15,433 bases of DNA from Fimenecus stercoravium (GTDB lineage Bacteria; Bacillota; Clostridia; Oscillospirales; Acutalibacteraceae). The stretch covers positions 1-15,433 of the forward strand of contig DVIC01000055.1 of NCBI GenBank assembly GCA_018711545.1, read 5' to 3'. Under the pieces are notes generated by a model, which made no database searches, had not been told where the DNA came from, and worked only from the letters and a program-made list of their open reading frames with translations. This document shows positions 1-5,816 of the stretch, in pieces. The translations under genes were made by a program, and so were the position numbers. Position 1 is the stretch's first letter, and each line of letters begins with the position of its first letter.

Positions 1-216
1 GCCCCAGCCGCCATCTTCTGCCGGGTAGTGGAATACAAAAAAGTCACACGGACTGTCATATAACGGGCGGAAAACAAACGGAAGCAAATTCACAAGCGCA
101 AACTGTACAATACACGCGCCAAGGCTGACAACAATGAACTTGACGAACTGCCACAGTGTGTTGATGCCGGAGCCCTTTCCCGCAGCAGCCTTGTCGATCT
201 GATTTAATTTTCCCAT
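1..216 (-). CDS. GtrA-like small membrane protein, 5' part only (runs off left edge)
   Basis: The first 72 codons are visible, from ATG at 216 (complement) to the window edge. A GAGGGAGA ribosome binding site lies at the usual distance upstream. The protein begins with a short polar segment (MGKLNQIDKAAAGKGSG), followed by NTLWQFVKFIVVSLGACIVQ and FALVNLLPFVF, which look like the first membrane helix or helix pair. The pattern 'LWQFxKFxxVSxxAxxVQFxLxNLL' is typical of the amino terminus of Clostridial GtrA-family proteins, small four-helix membrane proteins thought to move lipid-linked sugars for cell-wall or polysaccharide glycosylation. The assignment is from memory of the family pattern; the rest of the gene lies outside. 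It is divergent from the tcdA operon and has its own promoter at 247-275. Confidence 0.55.
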   Translation of the reverse strand, partial: MGKLNQIDKAAAGKGSGINTLWQFVKFIVVSLGACIVQFALVNLLPFVFRPLYDSPCDFFVFHYPAEDGGWG

Positions 217-246
217 ACAATATCTCCCTCTGTAAAAATCCCTATT

Positions 247-275
247 ATTTTAGCACGCTGCACCGCGCCGTGCAA
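247..275 (-). promoter_or_regulatory. Promoter for the leftward GtrA-like gene
   Basis: On the minus strand the -35 is TTGCAC (270-275) and the -10 is TAAAAT (247-252), separated by exactly 17 bases. A TGC triplet directly before the -10 makes it an extended -10. The start codon at 216 lies about 30 bases further on, behind a good ribosome binding site. Seen directly; activity is inferred. Confidence 0.65.
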
Positions 276-339
276 GAGATAAATCAAACAAGATTTTTGA
301 ACGCGATTTGTAAATTGTGTCCAAAAAGCCACGACCAAA

Positions 340-357
340 TTGGTAAATGTTTAACAA
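340..357. promoter_or_regulatory. Candidate Rex (NADH/NAD+ redox repressor) operator
   Basis: The 18-base sequence TTGGTAAATGTTTAACAA matches the Clostridial Rex consensus TTGTTAA-N4-TTAACAA at 13 of 14 fixed positions, with one half-site perfect. It lies 29 bases upstream of the -35 box of the tcdA-aldo/keto reductase-GH127 promoter and about 65 bases from the -35 of the opposite promoter. It therefore does not overlap either promoter core, which is unusual for a simple repressor site. A second short palindrome, ACCAA-A-TTGGT (334-344), shares its left half. Rex is known to control NADH-linked genes; regulation here is inference. Confidence 0.4.
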
Positions 358-386
358 GCTCGTGTGCATGCTGATCGGATGCCGCA

Positions 387-415
387 TTGCAAAACACGAA
401 AAAAGTCTGTATAAT
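387..415 (+). promoter_or_regulatory. Promoter of the tcdA operon
   Basis: TTGCAA (387-392) and TATAAT (410-415) are separated by 17 bases, a near-consensus housekeeping sigma promoter. Transcription would start near 422, giving a leader of about 30 bases before the tcdA start at 451. Confidence 0.75.
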
Positions 416-450
416 AAACCCGAGAAAATACAGAAGGCAGGTGGCGCACA

Positions 451-1164
451 ATGGACGAGACGTTTTCCAGAGAACGGCTGCTCTTCGGCGATGCGGCGAT
501 GCAAAGGCTTTGGCACGCGCACGTCGCGGTGTTCGGTGTCGGGGGCGTGGGCGGTTATGTGTGTGAGGCGCTCGCGCGCAGCGGCGTCGGGCATTTGACG
601 CTTATCGACGGCGATACGGTAAGCGAGAGCAACATCAACCGTCAGATCATCGCGCTGCACTCGACCGTCGGGCAGAAAAAAACCGGTGTGATGCGTACGC
701 GGCTTCTGGACATTTCGCCCGAAATGCAGGTAGCTGTGCGCGACACCTATTTTAGCATCGAAAACGCGGATGAATTCGACCTTTCTGCCTTTTCCTATGT
801 GGTGGACGCGATAGACGATGTGCAAGCCAAGGTCGAGCTTGCCGTGCGCTGCGAGCAGTTAGGCGTGCCGCTGATTTCCTCTATGGGCGCGGGCAACAAG
901 CTGCATCCCGAACGCTTTGAGCTTGCCGATATTTATGAAACATCCGTCTGCCCGCTGGCGCGCACCATGCGCGCGGCGCTTCGCAAACGCGGCGTTCGGC
1001 GCTTGCAGGTGGTCTATTCCAAAGAAACGCCCCGCGCGGCTGCCGTACCGCCGGCGGGCGGGAACCGCGTGCCGGGCAGCACGGCGTTTGCACCACCTGC
1101 GGCGGGGCTCATACTTGCGGGCGCAGTCGTGCGCGCACTCGCCGAGATAGAGGAGGAAGCATAA
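451..1164 (+). CDS. tcdA: tRNA threonylcarbamoyladenosine dehydratase (TcdA/CsdL, ThiF/E1-like)
   Basis: This 237-residue cytoplasmic enzyme belongs to the ThiF/MoeB/E1-like superfamily. TcdA uses ATP to cyclise t6A at position 37 of ANN-reading tRNAs to ct6A. The nucleotide-binding loop GVGGVGG is at residues 29-35, an acidic strand end LIDGD at 51-55, the family signature SNINRQ at about 60-65, a conserved Lys near 76-77, and VVDAIDD around 117-123. The block 'SSMGAGNKLHPERFELADIYETSVCPLART' is characteristic of TcdA rather than MoeB or ThiF. The protein is slightly shorter than E. coli TcdA. The ATG at 451 follows an AGGCAGGTGG-type ribosome binding site. The stop overlaps the next start by one base (TAATG), so it is the first gene of an operon and is translationally coupled to its neighbour. 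Confidence 0.9.
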   Translation: MDETFSRERLLFGDAAMQRLWHAHVAVFGVGGVGGYVCEALARSGVGHLTLIDGDTVSESNINRQIIALHSTVGQKKTGVMRTRLLDISPEMQVAVRDTYFSIENADEFDLSAFSYVVDAIDDVQAKVELAVRCEQLGVPLISSMGAGNKLHPERFELADIYETSVCPLARTMRAALRKRGVRRLQVVYSKETPRAAAVPPAGGNRVPGSTAFAPPAAGLILAGAVVRALAEIEEEA

Positions 1165-2282
1165 TGCAATATCGGGATTTCGGCAAAACCGGCGAGCGTG
1201 TGTCCGTGCTGGGCTTCGGCTGTATGCGCCTGCCCGTGCGGGAGAATCGGCTGAAAAACATTGACACGCCTGCGGCTGTCCGCCTTCTGCACGAAGGGAT
1301 CGACGGCGGCATCAATTATTTTGACACCGCATTTTTCTATCATCGCGGCAGAAGTGAATCGCTTGTGGGCAAGGCGCTGGAAGGCGGCAAGCGGCAGCAG
1401 GTGCTGCTTGCGACGAAATCGCCGTTCGGCGGGTTCAAATTCGGCTTTGAATTCGAAAAAACGCTCGAAACACAGCTGCGCCGCTTAAAAACGGATTATA
1501 TCGATATGTATCTGCTCCATGCGGTCAACCTGCGCTCCTGGCAGCAGTCCGCGCTGAAATTTGACTTGCTTACAAAGCTCGAAAAAGCGCGTGAACAGGG
1601 GAAGATCCGCTATATCGGCTTCTCGTTTCATGACAGCTTCGATGCGTTTATGACCGTGCTTGACGGCTACGCGCATTGGGATTTCTGCCAGATCCAATAC
1701 AACTATTTTGATGTGGATTATCAGGCGGGCGAAAAAGGTCTTCTGGAAGCGGCAAAGCGGGGCCTAGGCGTGATTGTCATGGAGCCGCTGCGCGGCGGCA
1801 AGCTTGCCGCCGTGCCGGAGAATGTGCGCGCGGTGCTGCCGGATGGTTCTCCCGTGCAGGCGGCGCTGGATTTTGTGTGGGATCGCCCCGAAACAAGCCT
1901 GCTGCTCAGCGGCATGAGCAACCGGCAGCAGCTGCAAGAAAATCTCCGCTTTGCACACGAGAGCCGCCCGAATAAGCTGACCGAGGTGGATAAGGCGAAA
2001 TTCGCACAGGCACGGGAGATCCTGCAAAGCGCCGCGCGCGTGAACTGCACGCGGTGCGAATACTGCCTGCCCTGCCCGAAGGGCGTGAAGATCCCGGAGG
2101 TGTTCGCGCTGTATAACCAAAGCGTCATGGATGCGGACGGCGCGAAAAAAGCATACGGGAAGCTGAAGGGTAACGCGAGAAGCTGTGTGCAGTGCGGCAA
2201 ATGCGAGACGAAATGCCCGCAGCAGCTGCCCATTCGCAGGCTGCTTGCCGAGGCGCACACGGCGCTCGGCGGCAAAGGGTAA
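1164..2282 (+). CDS. Aldo/keto reductase with C-terminal twin [4Fe-4S] ferredoxin domain
   Basis: This 372-residue fusion has an aldo/keto reductase (AKR) TIM barrel (about 1-285) followed by a ferredoxin-like tail. The AKR catalytic tetrad is recognisable as Asp54, Tyr59, Lys85 and His119 (motifs NYFDTAFFY, LATKSP, YLLHA). The tail has two cysteine clusters: C295xxC298xxC301xxC304P and C341xxC344xxC347xxxC351P, expected to hold two [4Fe-4S] clusters. Such fusions are common in anaerobic Clostridia and are annotated as predicted AKR-family oxidoreductases; the substrate is unknown. The enzyme probably couples carbonyl or alcohol chemistry to ferredoxin-level electron transfer. The ATG overlaps the tcdA stop by one base and its AGGAGG ribosome binding site lies inside the tcdA end. 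The next gene starts 11 bases downstream, so all three are probably one transcript. Confidence 0.9.
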   Translation: MQYRDFGKTGERVSVLGFGCMRLPVRENRLKNIDTPAAVRLLHEGIDGGINYFDTAFFYHRGRSESLVGKALEGGKRQQVLLATKSPFGGFKFGFEFEKTLETQLRRLKTDYIDMYLLHAVNLRSWQQSALKFDLLTKLEKAREQGKIRYIGFSFHDSFDAFMTVLDGYAHWDFCQIQYNYFDVDYQAGEKGLLEAAKRGLGVIVMEPLRGGKLAAVPENVRAVLPDGSPVQAALDFVWDRPETSLLLSGMSNRQQLQENLRFAHESRPNKLTEVDKAKFAQAREILQSAARVNCTRCEYCLPCPKGVKIPEVFALYNQSVMDADGAKKAYGKLKGNARSCVQCGKCETKCPQQLPIRRLLAEAHTALGGKG

Positions 2283-2293
2283 AGGAGGCACGT

Positions 2294-4375
2294 ATGGAAA
2301 ATCGTTTGCAGCAGCGCCCCGACCCGGTCTTGCAAAACGAACCGTTTGCCATGCAAAATGCTCGCGTGACGGATGCATTTTGGCGTGAGAAAATGCGTCT
2401 TGTGCGCAATACGGTGCTGCCGCACCAGTGGAAGCTGTTGAACGATGCGGTGCCGGGGGCGGCAAAAAGCTACTGTATCCACAATTTCCGCGCCGCCGCC
2501 AAAGCGACTGCCCGCCGTAAAAACGGGCAGGAGGCTGCGCCGCATTACACGGATCGCGGCTTTGAAGTGCTGCCCGACGAGCCTGACGCACCGCTGCCCG
2601 ACCGGTTTTACGGCTTCGTGTTTCAGGACAGCGACCTGTATAAATGGCTCGAAGCGGTCGCCTATGCGCTGGCGGACGAACCCAACGAAGCGCTGGAGGC
2701 GCAGGCGGATGCGGCGATCGACCTTGTCTGCCAAGCTCAACAGGCAGATGGGTATTTGGATACCTATTACATCTTGAACGGGCTTGACGGCGCGTTTACG
2801 AATCTCAAGGATCACCACGAGCTGTACTGCTTTGGGCATCTTGCCGAAGCTGCCGTGGCGTATGCACAAGTGACAGGCAAAACGAAACTGCTTGAAGCGA
2901 CCTGCCGCTGGGCAGACCTTTTAGATGCGCGTTTTTCGGATTCTCCCGACGGCTGTCAAGGCTACCCCGGGCACCCGGAAGCGGAATTGGCGCTGTTCCG
3001 GCTGTTTGCGGCAACAGGCTGCGCGCGTTACCGTGATTTGGCGCTGCGCTTTTTAAACCGCCGCGGGCAGCGGCCGTATTATTTTGACAAAGAACGCGGC
3101 TGTACGCCTGCCGCGCCTGAGGAACCGCGCTATACCTATTATCAGGCGCACCTGCCTGTGCGCGAACAGCACGAGGCGGTGGGACACGCCGTGCGGGCAA
3201 TGTACCTGTACAGCGGTATGGCGGACGCAGCACGTTTGACGGGGGATGAGACGCTGTTGGGCGCCTGCCGTGTGCTTTTCGAGGATGTCACAGCACGCAA
3301 GATGTATGTGACGGGCGGCGTGGGCAGCACCGCCGACGGCGAAGCATTCACCTTTGCCTATGATCTGCCGAATGACACGGCCTATGCCGAGACCTGCGCG
3401 GCGGCGGGGCTTGTGTTCTTCGCGCGCCGCATGCTGCAAATCGAACCGCGCGCCGCATACGCCGACGTGATGGAGCGCGTACTCTACAATGGATTGCTTT
3501 CGGGAATGTCGGCGGACGGCAAGCGGTTTTTCTATGTAAATCCCTTAGAGGTCGATCCCGCCGCCTGTACGGGCGATCCGCGCAAGCGCCATGTGCACCC
3601 TGTGCGGCAGGCGTGGTTCGGCTGCGCGTGCTGTCCGCCGAATCTGGCACGCATGATCGGCTCTGTGGGGCAGTATGCATGGACAAAGACACAGGATACG
3701 TTGTTTGTGCATCTGCACATCGGCGGCGAGGTGCTGCTGCAAACGCGAAGCGGAGAATCACACGTGCTTATGGAATCTGAACTCCCATGGGAAGGCAATT
3801 TTTCCGTGCACTTTCCGGACGGCCGCGGCGATGTTTTTACGCTGGCGGTACGCATCCCCGCGTGGTGCGCTGGGCAATATACGGTAGAGGGCGCAGAAAA
3901 CGCAAAACGGTGGGTGCGCGACGGCTATTTGTATCTGCAAAAGGCATGGAGCGTGCAGGACGCCCTGCAATTCAACTTTGCTATGCATCCGCAGTTCGTG
4001 CGGTCGGACGCCCGCGTGCGGGAAAACATCGGCAAGGTCGCGCTTGTGCGCGGCCCGCTGGTCTATTGCATGGAGGAAGCGGATAACGGGAAAGATTTGC
4101 ATTTGTGCACGCTGGATACCGCCGCCGAAATCGACGTTTCGTGGGAGACGCTTTTGCCGCATACGCGCGTGCCGGTTCTGACAGCGTCCGGCTTCCGCAT
4201 ATGTTCCCCGGAAGCAGCCCCACCGCTGTATGCGCCCGCCGTGCCGCCGAAGCGGGAAAACGCGCGGTATCGGTTCATCCCGTACTACCTGTGGGCGAAC
4301 CGAACGGCGGGGGAGATGCAGGTCTGGACACGCGCCGAGGGGAATACGGGCTTCGCAGGCGAAAAAAAGTGTTGA
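2294..4375 (+). CDS. GH127-family glycosidase (beta-L-arabinofuranosidase type)
   Basis: This 693-residue protein resembles HypBA1 of Bifidobacterium longum, a GH127 enzyme that releases beta-L-arabinofuranose. The zinc/catalytic residues of that family line up with matching spacing: Glu350 (GGVGSTADGEAF), Glu366 and Cys368 (AYAETCAA), and Cys446-Cys447 (GCACCPPN), corresponding to HypBA1 Glu322, Glu338, Cys340 and Cys417-418. The N-terminal part is an (alpha/alpha)6 barrel type and the C-terminal third should be beta-rich. No signal peptide is visible, so it probably acts in the cytoplasm on imported oligosaccharides. The frame is open further upstream, but the start at 2294 is chosen because AGGAGG (2283-2288) lies five bases before it. 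The stop codon at 4373-4375 is embedded in the -35 box of the tRNA promoter. No transporter or other sugar gene is nearby, so the substrate is uncertain. Confidence 0.9.
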   Translation: MENRLQQRPDPVLQNEPFAMQNARVTDAFWREKMRLVRNTVLPHQWKLLNDAVPGAAKSYCIHNFRAAAKATARRKNGQEAAPHYTDRGFEVLPDEPDAPLPDRFYGFVFQDSDLYKWLEAVAYALADEPNEALEAQADAAIDLVCQAQQADGYLDTYYILNGLDGAFTNLKDHHELYCFGHLAEAAVAYAQVTGKTKLLEATCRWADLLDARFSDSPDGCQGYPGHPEAELALFRLFAATGCARYRDLALRFLNRRGQRPYYFDKERGCTPAAPEEPRYTYYQAHLPVREQHEAVGHAVRAMYLYSGMADAARLTGDETLLGACRVLFEDVTARKMYVTGGVGSTADGEAFTFAYDLPNDTAYAETCAAAGLVFFARRMLQIEPRAAYADVMERVLYNGLLSGMSADGKRFFYVNPLEVDPAACTGDPRKRHVHPVRQAWFGCACCPPNLARMIGSVGQYAWTKTQDTLFVHLHIGGEVLLQTRSGESHVLMESELPWEGNFSVHFPDGRGDVFTLAVRIPAWCAGQYTVEGAENAKRWVRDGYLYLQKAWSVQDALQFNFAMHPQFVRSDARVRENIGKVALVRGPLVYCMEEADNGKDLHLCTLDTAAEIDVSWETLLPHTRVPVLTASGFRICSPEAAPPLYAPAVPPKRENARYRFIPYYLWANRTAGEMQVWTRAEGNTGFAGEKKC

Positions 4376-4400
4376 CAAGCCGTTCCCTTTATATTATAAT
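4372..4400 (+). promoter_or_regulatory. Consensus promoter of the tRNA-Met/tRNA-Glu operon
   Basis: TTGACA (4372-4377), a 17-base spacer and TATAAT (4395-4400) match the housekeeping consensus at all 12 positions, as expected for a stable-RNA promoter. The TGA stop of the GH127 gene (4373-4375) is part of the -35 box. Confidence 0.9.
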
Positions 4401-4406
4401 AACAAA

Positions 4407-4423
4407 GCCGCCGAAAAGGCGGC
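4407..4423 (+). other. Leader hairpin at the expected 5' end of the tRNA precursor
   Basis: GCCGCC-GAAAA-GGCGGC forms a six-pair all-GC stem starting about seven bases after the -10 box, so the primary transcript would begin with or very near this hairpin. It lies six bases before tRNA-Met. No U run follows, so it is not an intrinsic terminator for GH127 read-through. Confidence 0.5.
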
Positions 4424-4429
4424 AGACAT

Positions 4430-4506
4430 GGCGGCATAGCTTAGTTGGCTAGAGCGTCCGGTTCATACCCGGAAGGTCACAGGTTCAAGTCCCGTTGCCG
4501 CTACCA
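4430..4506 (+). tRNA. tRNA-Met (CAT), elongator
   Basis: A 77-base cloverleaf with encoded CCA. The acceptor stem is GGCGGCA/TGCCGCT (one G-U pair at the top), the D arm carries AGTTGGCTA, the anticodon stem is TCCGG/CCGGA around loop TTCATAC (anticodon CAT), and the T arm is ACAGG-TTCAAGT-CCCGT with one wobble/mismatch. It lacks the three consecutive G-C pairs of the initiator anticodon stem, so it is read as elongator Met. A lysidine-modified tRNA-Ile(CAT) is less likely but shares the anticodon. Confidence 0.9.
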
Positions 4507-4510
4507 AACC

Positions 4511-4533
4511 GCGGCGGCATTTTGTGCCGCCGC
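4511..4533 (+). other. Hairpin between the two tRNAs
   Basis: GCGGCGGCA and TGCCGCCGC form a nine-pair stem with the five-base loop TTTTG. No T run follows, so it is more likely a processing or spacer structure than a terminator. Its arms repeat the acceptor-stem sequences of the preceding tRNA-Met. Confidence 0.6.
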
Positions 4534-4539
4534 GTATAC

Positions 4540-4614
4540 GGCCCGGTGGTCAAGCGGTTAAGACACCGCCCTTTCACGGCGGTAACACGAGTTCGATTCT
4601 CGTCCGGGTCACCA
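4540..4614 (+). tRNA. tRNA-Glu (TTC)
   Basis: A 75-base cloverleaf with encoded CCA. The acceptor stem is GGCCCGG/CCGGGTC with discriminator A, the anticodon stem CCGCC/GGCGG holds loop CTTTCAC (anticodon TTC), and the T arm is CGAG-TTCGATT-CTCG. It is transcribed with tRNA-Met, 33 bases upstream. Confidence 0.93.
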
Positions 4615-4615
4615 T

Positions 4616-4651
4616 AACAGCGCACAGGATTCCCTGTGCGCTGTTTGCTTG
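4616..4651 (+). terminator. Intrinsic terminator of the tRNA operon
   Basis: The inverted repeat ACAGCGCACAGG / CCTGTGCGCTGT (4617-4628 and 4633-4644) forms a 12-13 pair stem with loop ATTC, followed by TTTGCTT. It starts two bases after the tRNA-Glu CCA end. Confidence 0.85.
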
Positions 4652-4663
4652 GTATCGTTACTC

Positions 4664-4697
4664 CAAAAAAATCCCCGCATGCTGTCTGCATGCGGGG
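4664..4697 (-). terminator. Intrinsic terminator of the leftward zinc-ribbon gene
   Basis: CCCCGCATGC (4673-4682) and GCATGCGGGG (4688-4697) form a ten-pair stem with a five-base loop. On the minus strand it is followed by ATTTTTTTGG. It lies 19 bases past the stop of the 4716-4997 gene. On the plus strand a weaker CGATTTT tail could let it back up the tRNA terminator. Confidence 0.85.
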
Positions 4698-4715
4698 CGA
4701 TTTTATAGTCGCGGG

Positions 4716-4997
4716 TTATGCCTGCTGCTCCTTGAGCTTTGCAAAGCACTCGCTGCAATACACCGGACGGTCGTCACGGGGCTGGAAGGGCACCTTTGCC
4801 TCGCCGCCGCACGCTGCGCACGTCGCGGTAAACATTTCCCGTTCTCCCCTTGCCGCATTCTTTCTCGCGTCCCGGCACGCCTTGCAGCGCTGGGGCTCGT
4901 TCACAAAGCCTTTTTCCGCGTAGAACTCCTGCTCGCCGGCGGTGAAAACGAACTCGTTCCCGCATTCTTTGCAAACAATGGTCTTGTCTTCGTACAT
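4716..4997 (-). CDS. zf-trcl-type zinc-ribbon domain protein
   Basis: A 93-residue protein with three CxxC knuckles visible from the start: CKECG at 9-13, CKAC around 38-41, and CAAC followed by CSEC in the C-terminal part. This is the 'probable zinc-ribbon' (zf-trcl) plus CxxC-x17-CxxC layout common in Clostridia. It should bind two zinc ions; a nucleic-acid or protein contact role is possible but no function is established. The start ATG at 4997 is preceded by GCGAGGTAG, a usable ribosome binding site. It lies downstream of the sigma factor gene on the same strand with a 113-base gap, and ends in a strong terminator facing the tRNA operon. No clear promoter was found in the gap, so read-through from the sigma gene is possible. 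Confidence 0.85.
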   Translation of the reverse strand: MYEDKTIVCKECGNEFVFTAGEQEFYAEKGFVNEPQRCKACRDARKNAARGEREMFTATCAACGGEAKVPFQPRDDRPVYCSECFAKLKEQQA

Positions 4998-5103
4998 GTT
5001 GCTACCTCGCTTGATAAAAATTTTTACTTACCCCAAGCGGACTTGCACCGCCGCATAGTGTCAATGCTCTCCTTGCCGAGAAAGGGCATATTTTTGGATA
5101 AAT

Positions 5104-5123
5104 GCTGCGGCTACCCCCGCAGC
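5104..5123 (-). other. Hairpin straddling the sigma gene stop codon
   Basis: GCTGCGG (5104-5110) and CCGCAGC (5117-5123) pair around a six-base loop that contains the TAG stop of the sigma gene. On the minus strand it is followed by ATTTATCC, a poor U tract, so it is at best a weak or partial terminator before the zinc-ribbon gene. Confidence 0.4.
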
Positions 5124-5671
5124 TTGTGCCGAACCCTTTGAAGCGCATTGTCAACGGATTTGGGCGTGGTGCCGGTTTTTTCTGCAATTTCCTTGTAGGA
5201 AAAACCGTTGAGAAACAGACGAAGCACGGTTTGCTCGGCAGGGGATAGGCGGGTGGAAACGCTGTGCAGCAGCTTTTCACACTCTTCGCGCAGCAGCTGC
5301 TGTTCTTCGGGACTTTGCACCGCGTCGGGAAGAAAGCGGTCGTCGAACGGGACGAACTGCGCCGCCTGCGCGCCGCCTGTGCTTTTGCGCAAAGCGGAGA
5401 CGATGCGGTTGTTCACACAAACGGACGCATACGTCCGAAAGGAAGCACCGCCGTCTTCCGAAAAGGTGCGCACCGCCGCAAGCAGCCCTAACATCCCTTC
5501 CTGAAACAGGTCGTCGCCGTCGAGCAAAAGGCTTTTGTATTTTGCCGCAAGGCTTCGCACAAGCGGCATCATCTCCGCCGCAAGGCGGGAAAGCGCCGCT
5601 TCATCCCCCTGCTGCGCAGACAAAGCCAGCGCCGAAAGGCAGTCGGAGGACTTGTCCGCAGCATTTGCCAA
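5111..5671 (-). CDS. Sigma-70 family RNA polymerase sigma factor, SigH-like
   Basis: About 186 residues. Region 2 includes 'DGDDLFQEGMLGLLAAVRTF' (core binding/-10 melting) and 'ASFRTYASVCVNNRIVSALRK'. After a short linker, region 4 ends with the helix-turn-helix 'FSYKEIAEKTGTTPKSVDNALQRVRHKLRG', very like sporulation sigma-H (sigma-30) proteins. It lacks a long region 1 and region 3, so it directs RNA polymerase to alternative promoters. The frame is open to a GTG at 5680, but GAGGTGA would overlap that codon. The TTG at 5671 has this ribosome binding site at a five-base distance and is preferred. A promoter (5737-5764) with a palindrome over the -10 box lies upstream. The exact regulon cannot be read from sequence, and no anti-sigma gene is adjacent. 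Confidence 0.85.
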   Translation of the reverse strand: MANAADKSSDCLSALALSAQQGDEAALSRLAAEMMPLVRSLAAKYKSLLLDGDDLFQEGMLGLLAAVRTFSEDGGASFRTYASVCVNNRIVSALRKSTGGAQAAQFVPFDDRFLPDAVQSPEEQQLLREECEKLLHSVSTRLSPAEQTVLRLFLNGFSYKEIAEKTGTTPKSVDNALQRVRHKLRG

Positions 5672-5725
5672 GCACGTCACCTCGCAGGCATGAATACAGA
5701 ATTCCGAGGAACCGTTGGTTCAATC

Positions 5726-5743
5726 GTACAAATTAGATTGTAC
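5726..5743. promoter_or_regulatory. Inverted repeat over the sigma-gene -10 box, candidate operator
   Basis: GTACAA-N6-TTGTAC is a perfect 6+6 inverted repeat whose right arm covers the minus-strand -10 box (5737-5742), with the left arm near the expected transcription start. Only half would be in the RNA, so a DNA-binding protein site is more likely than an RNA hairpin. A further short repeat, GAACC-GTT-GGTTC (5709-5721), lies in the leader. Confidence 0.45.
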
Positions 5744-5764
5744 CATAATTACAGATTTTGTCAA
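5737..5764 (-). promoter_or_regulatory. Promoter of the SigH-like sigma gene
   Basis: On the minus strand, TTGACA (5759-5764), a 16-base spacer and TACAAT (5737-5742) form a strong housekeeping promoter. A weaker alternative, TTGACA at 5801-5806 with CATTAT 18 bases on, lies just upstream. Confidence 0.75.
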
Positions 5765-5816
5765 CTAAAATTTTGTATAATGTGCATAGGCGACAGAATC
5801 TGTCAAAATTCCGGGG

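Noticed and set aside
250..825. 191-codon frame on the minus strand over the intergenic region and the tcdA start
   Set aside because: It overlaps the tcdA coding sequence and the promoters of both neighbours. It is rich in Arg/His as GC-rich shadow frames are, and has no family resemblance.
2192..2293. N-terminal extension of the GH127 frame
   Set aside because: It overlaps the AKR ferredoxin domain and lacks a ribosome binding site; the ATG at 2294 has AGGAGG at ideal distance.
1721..2869. 382-codon minus-strand frame (and the 275-codon one at 1764-2591) across the AKR and GH127 genes
   Set aside because: It is antisense to two clearly recognisable genes with conserved motifs and is low-complexity shadow sequence.
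4524..5141. 205-codon plus-strand frame through tRNA-Glu and the zinc-ribbon gene
   Set aside because: It crosses a tRNA and two terminators and is antisense to a gene with conserved CxxC motifs.
5776..5781. Plus-strand TATAAT as a promoter reading towards phosphoglucomutase antisense
   Set aside because: No acceptable -35 at 16-18 bases, and no plus-strand gene follows.
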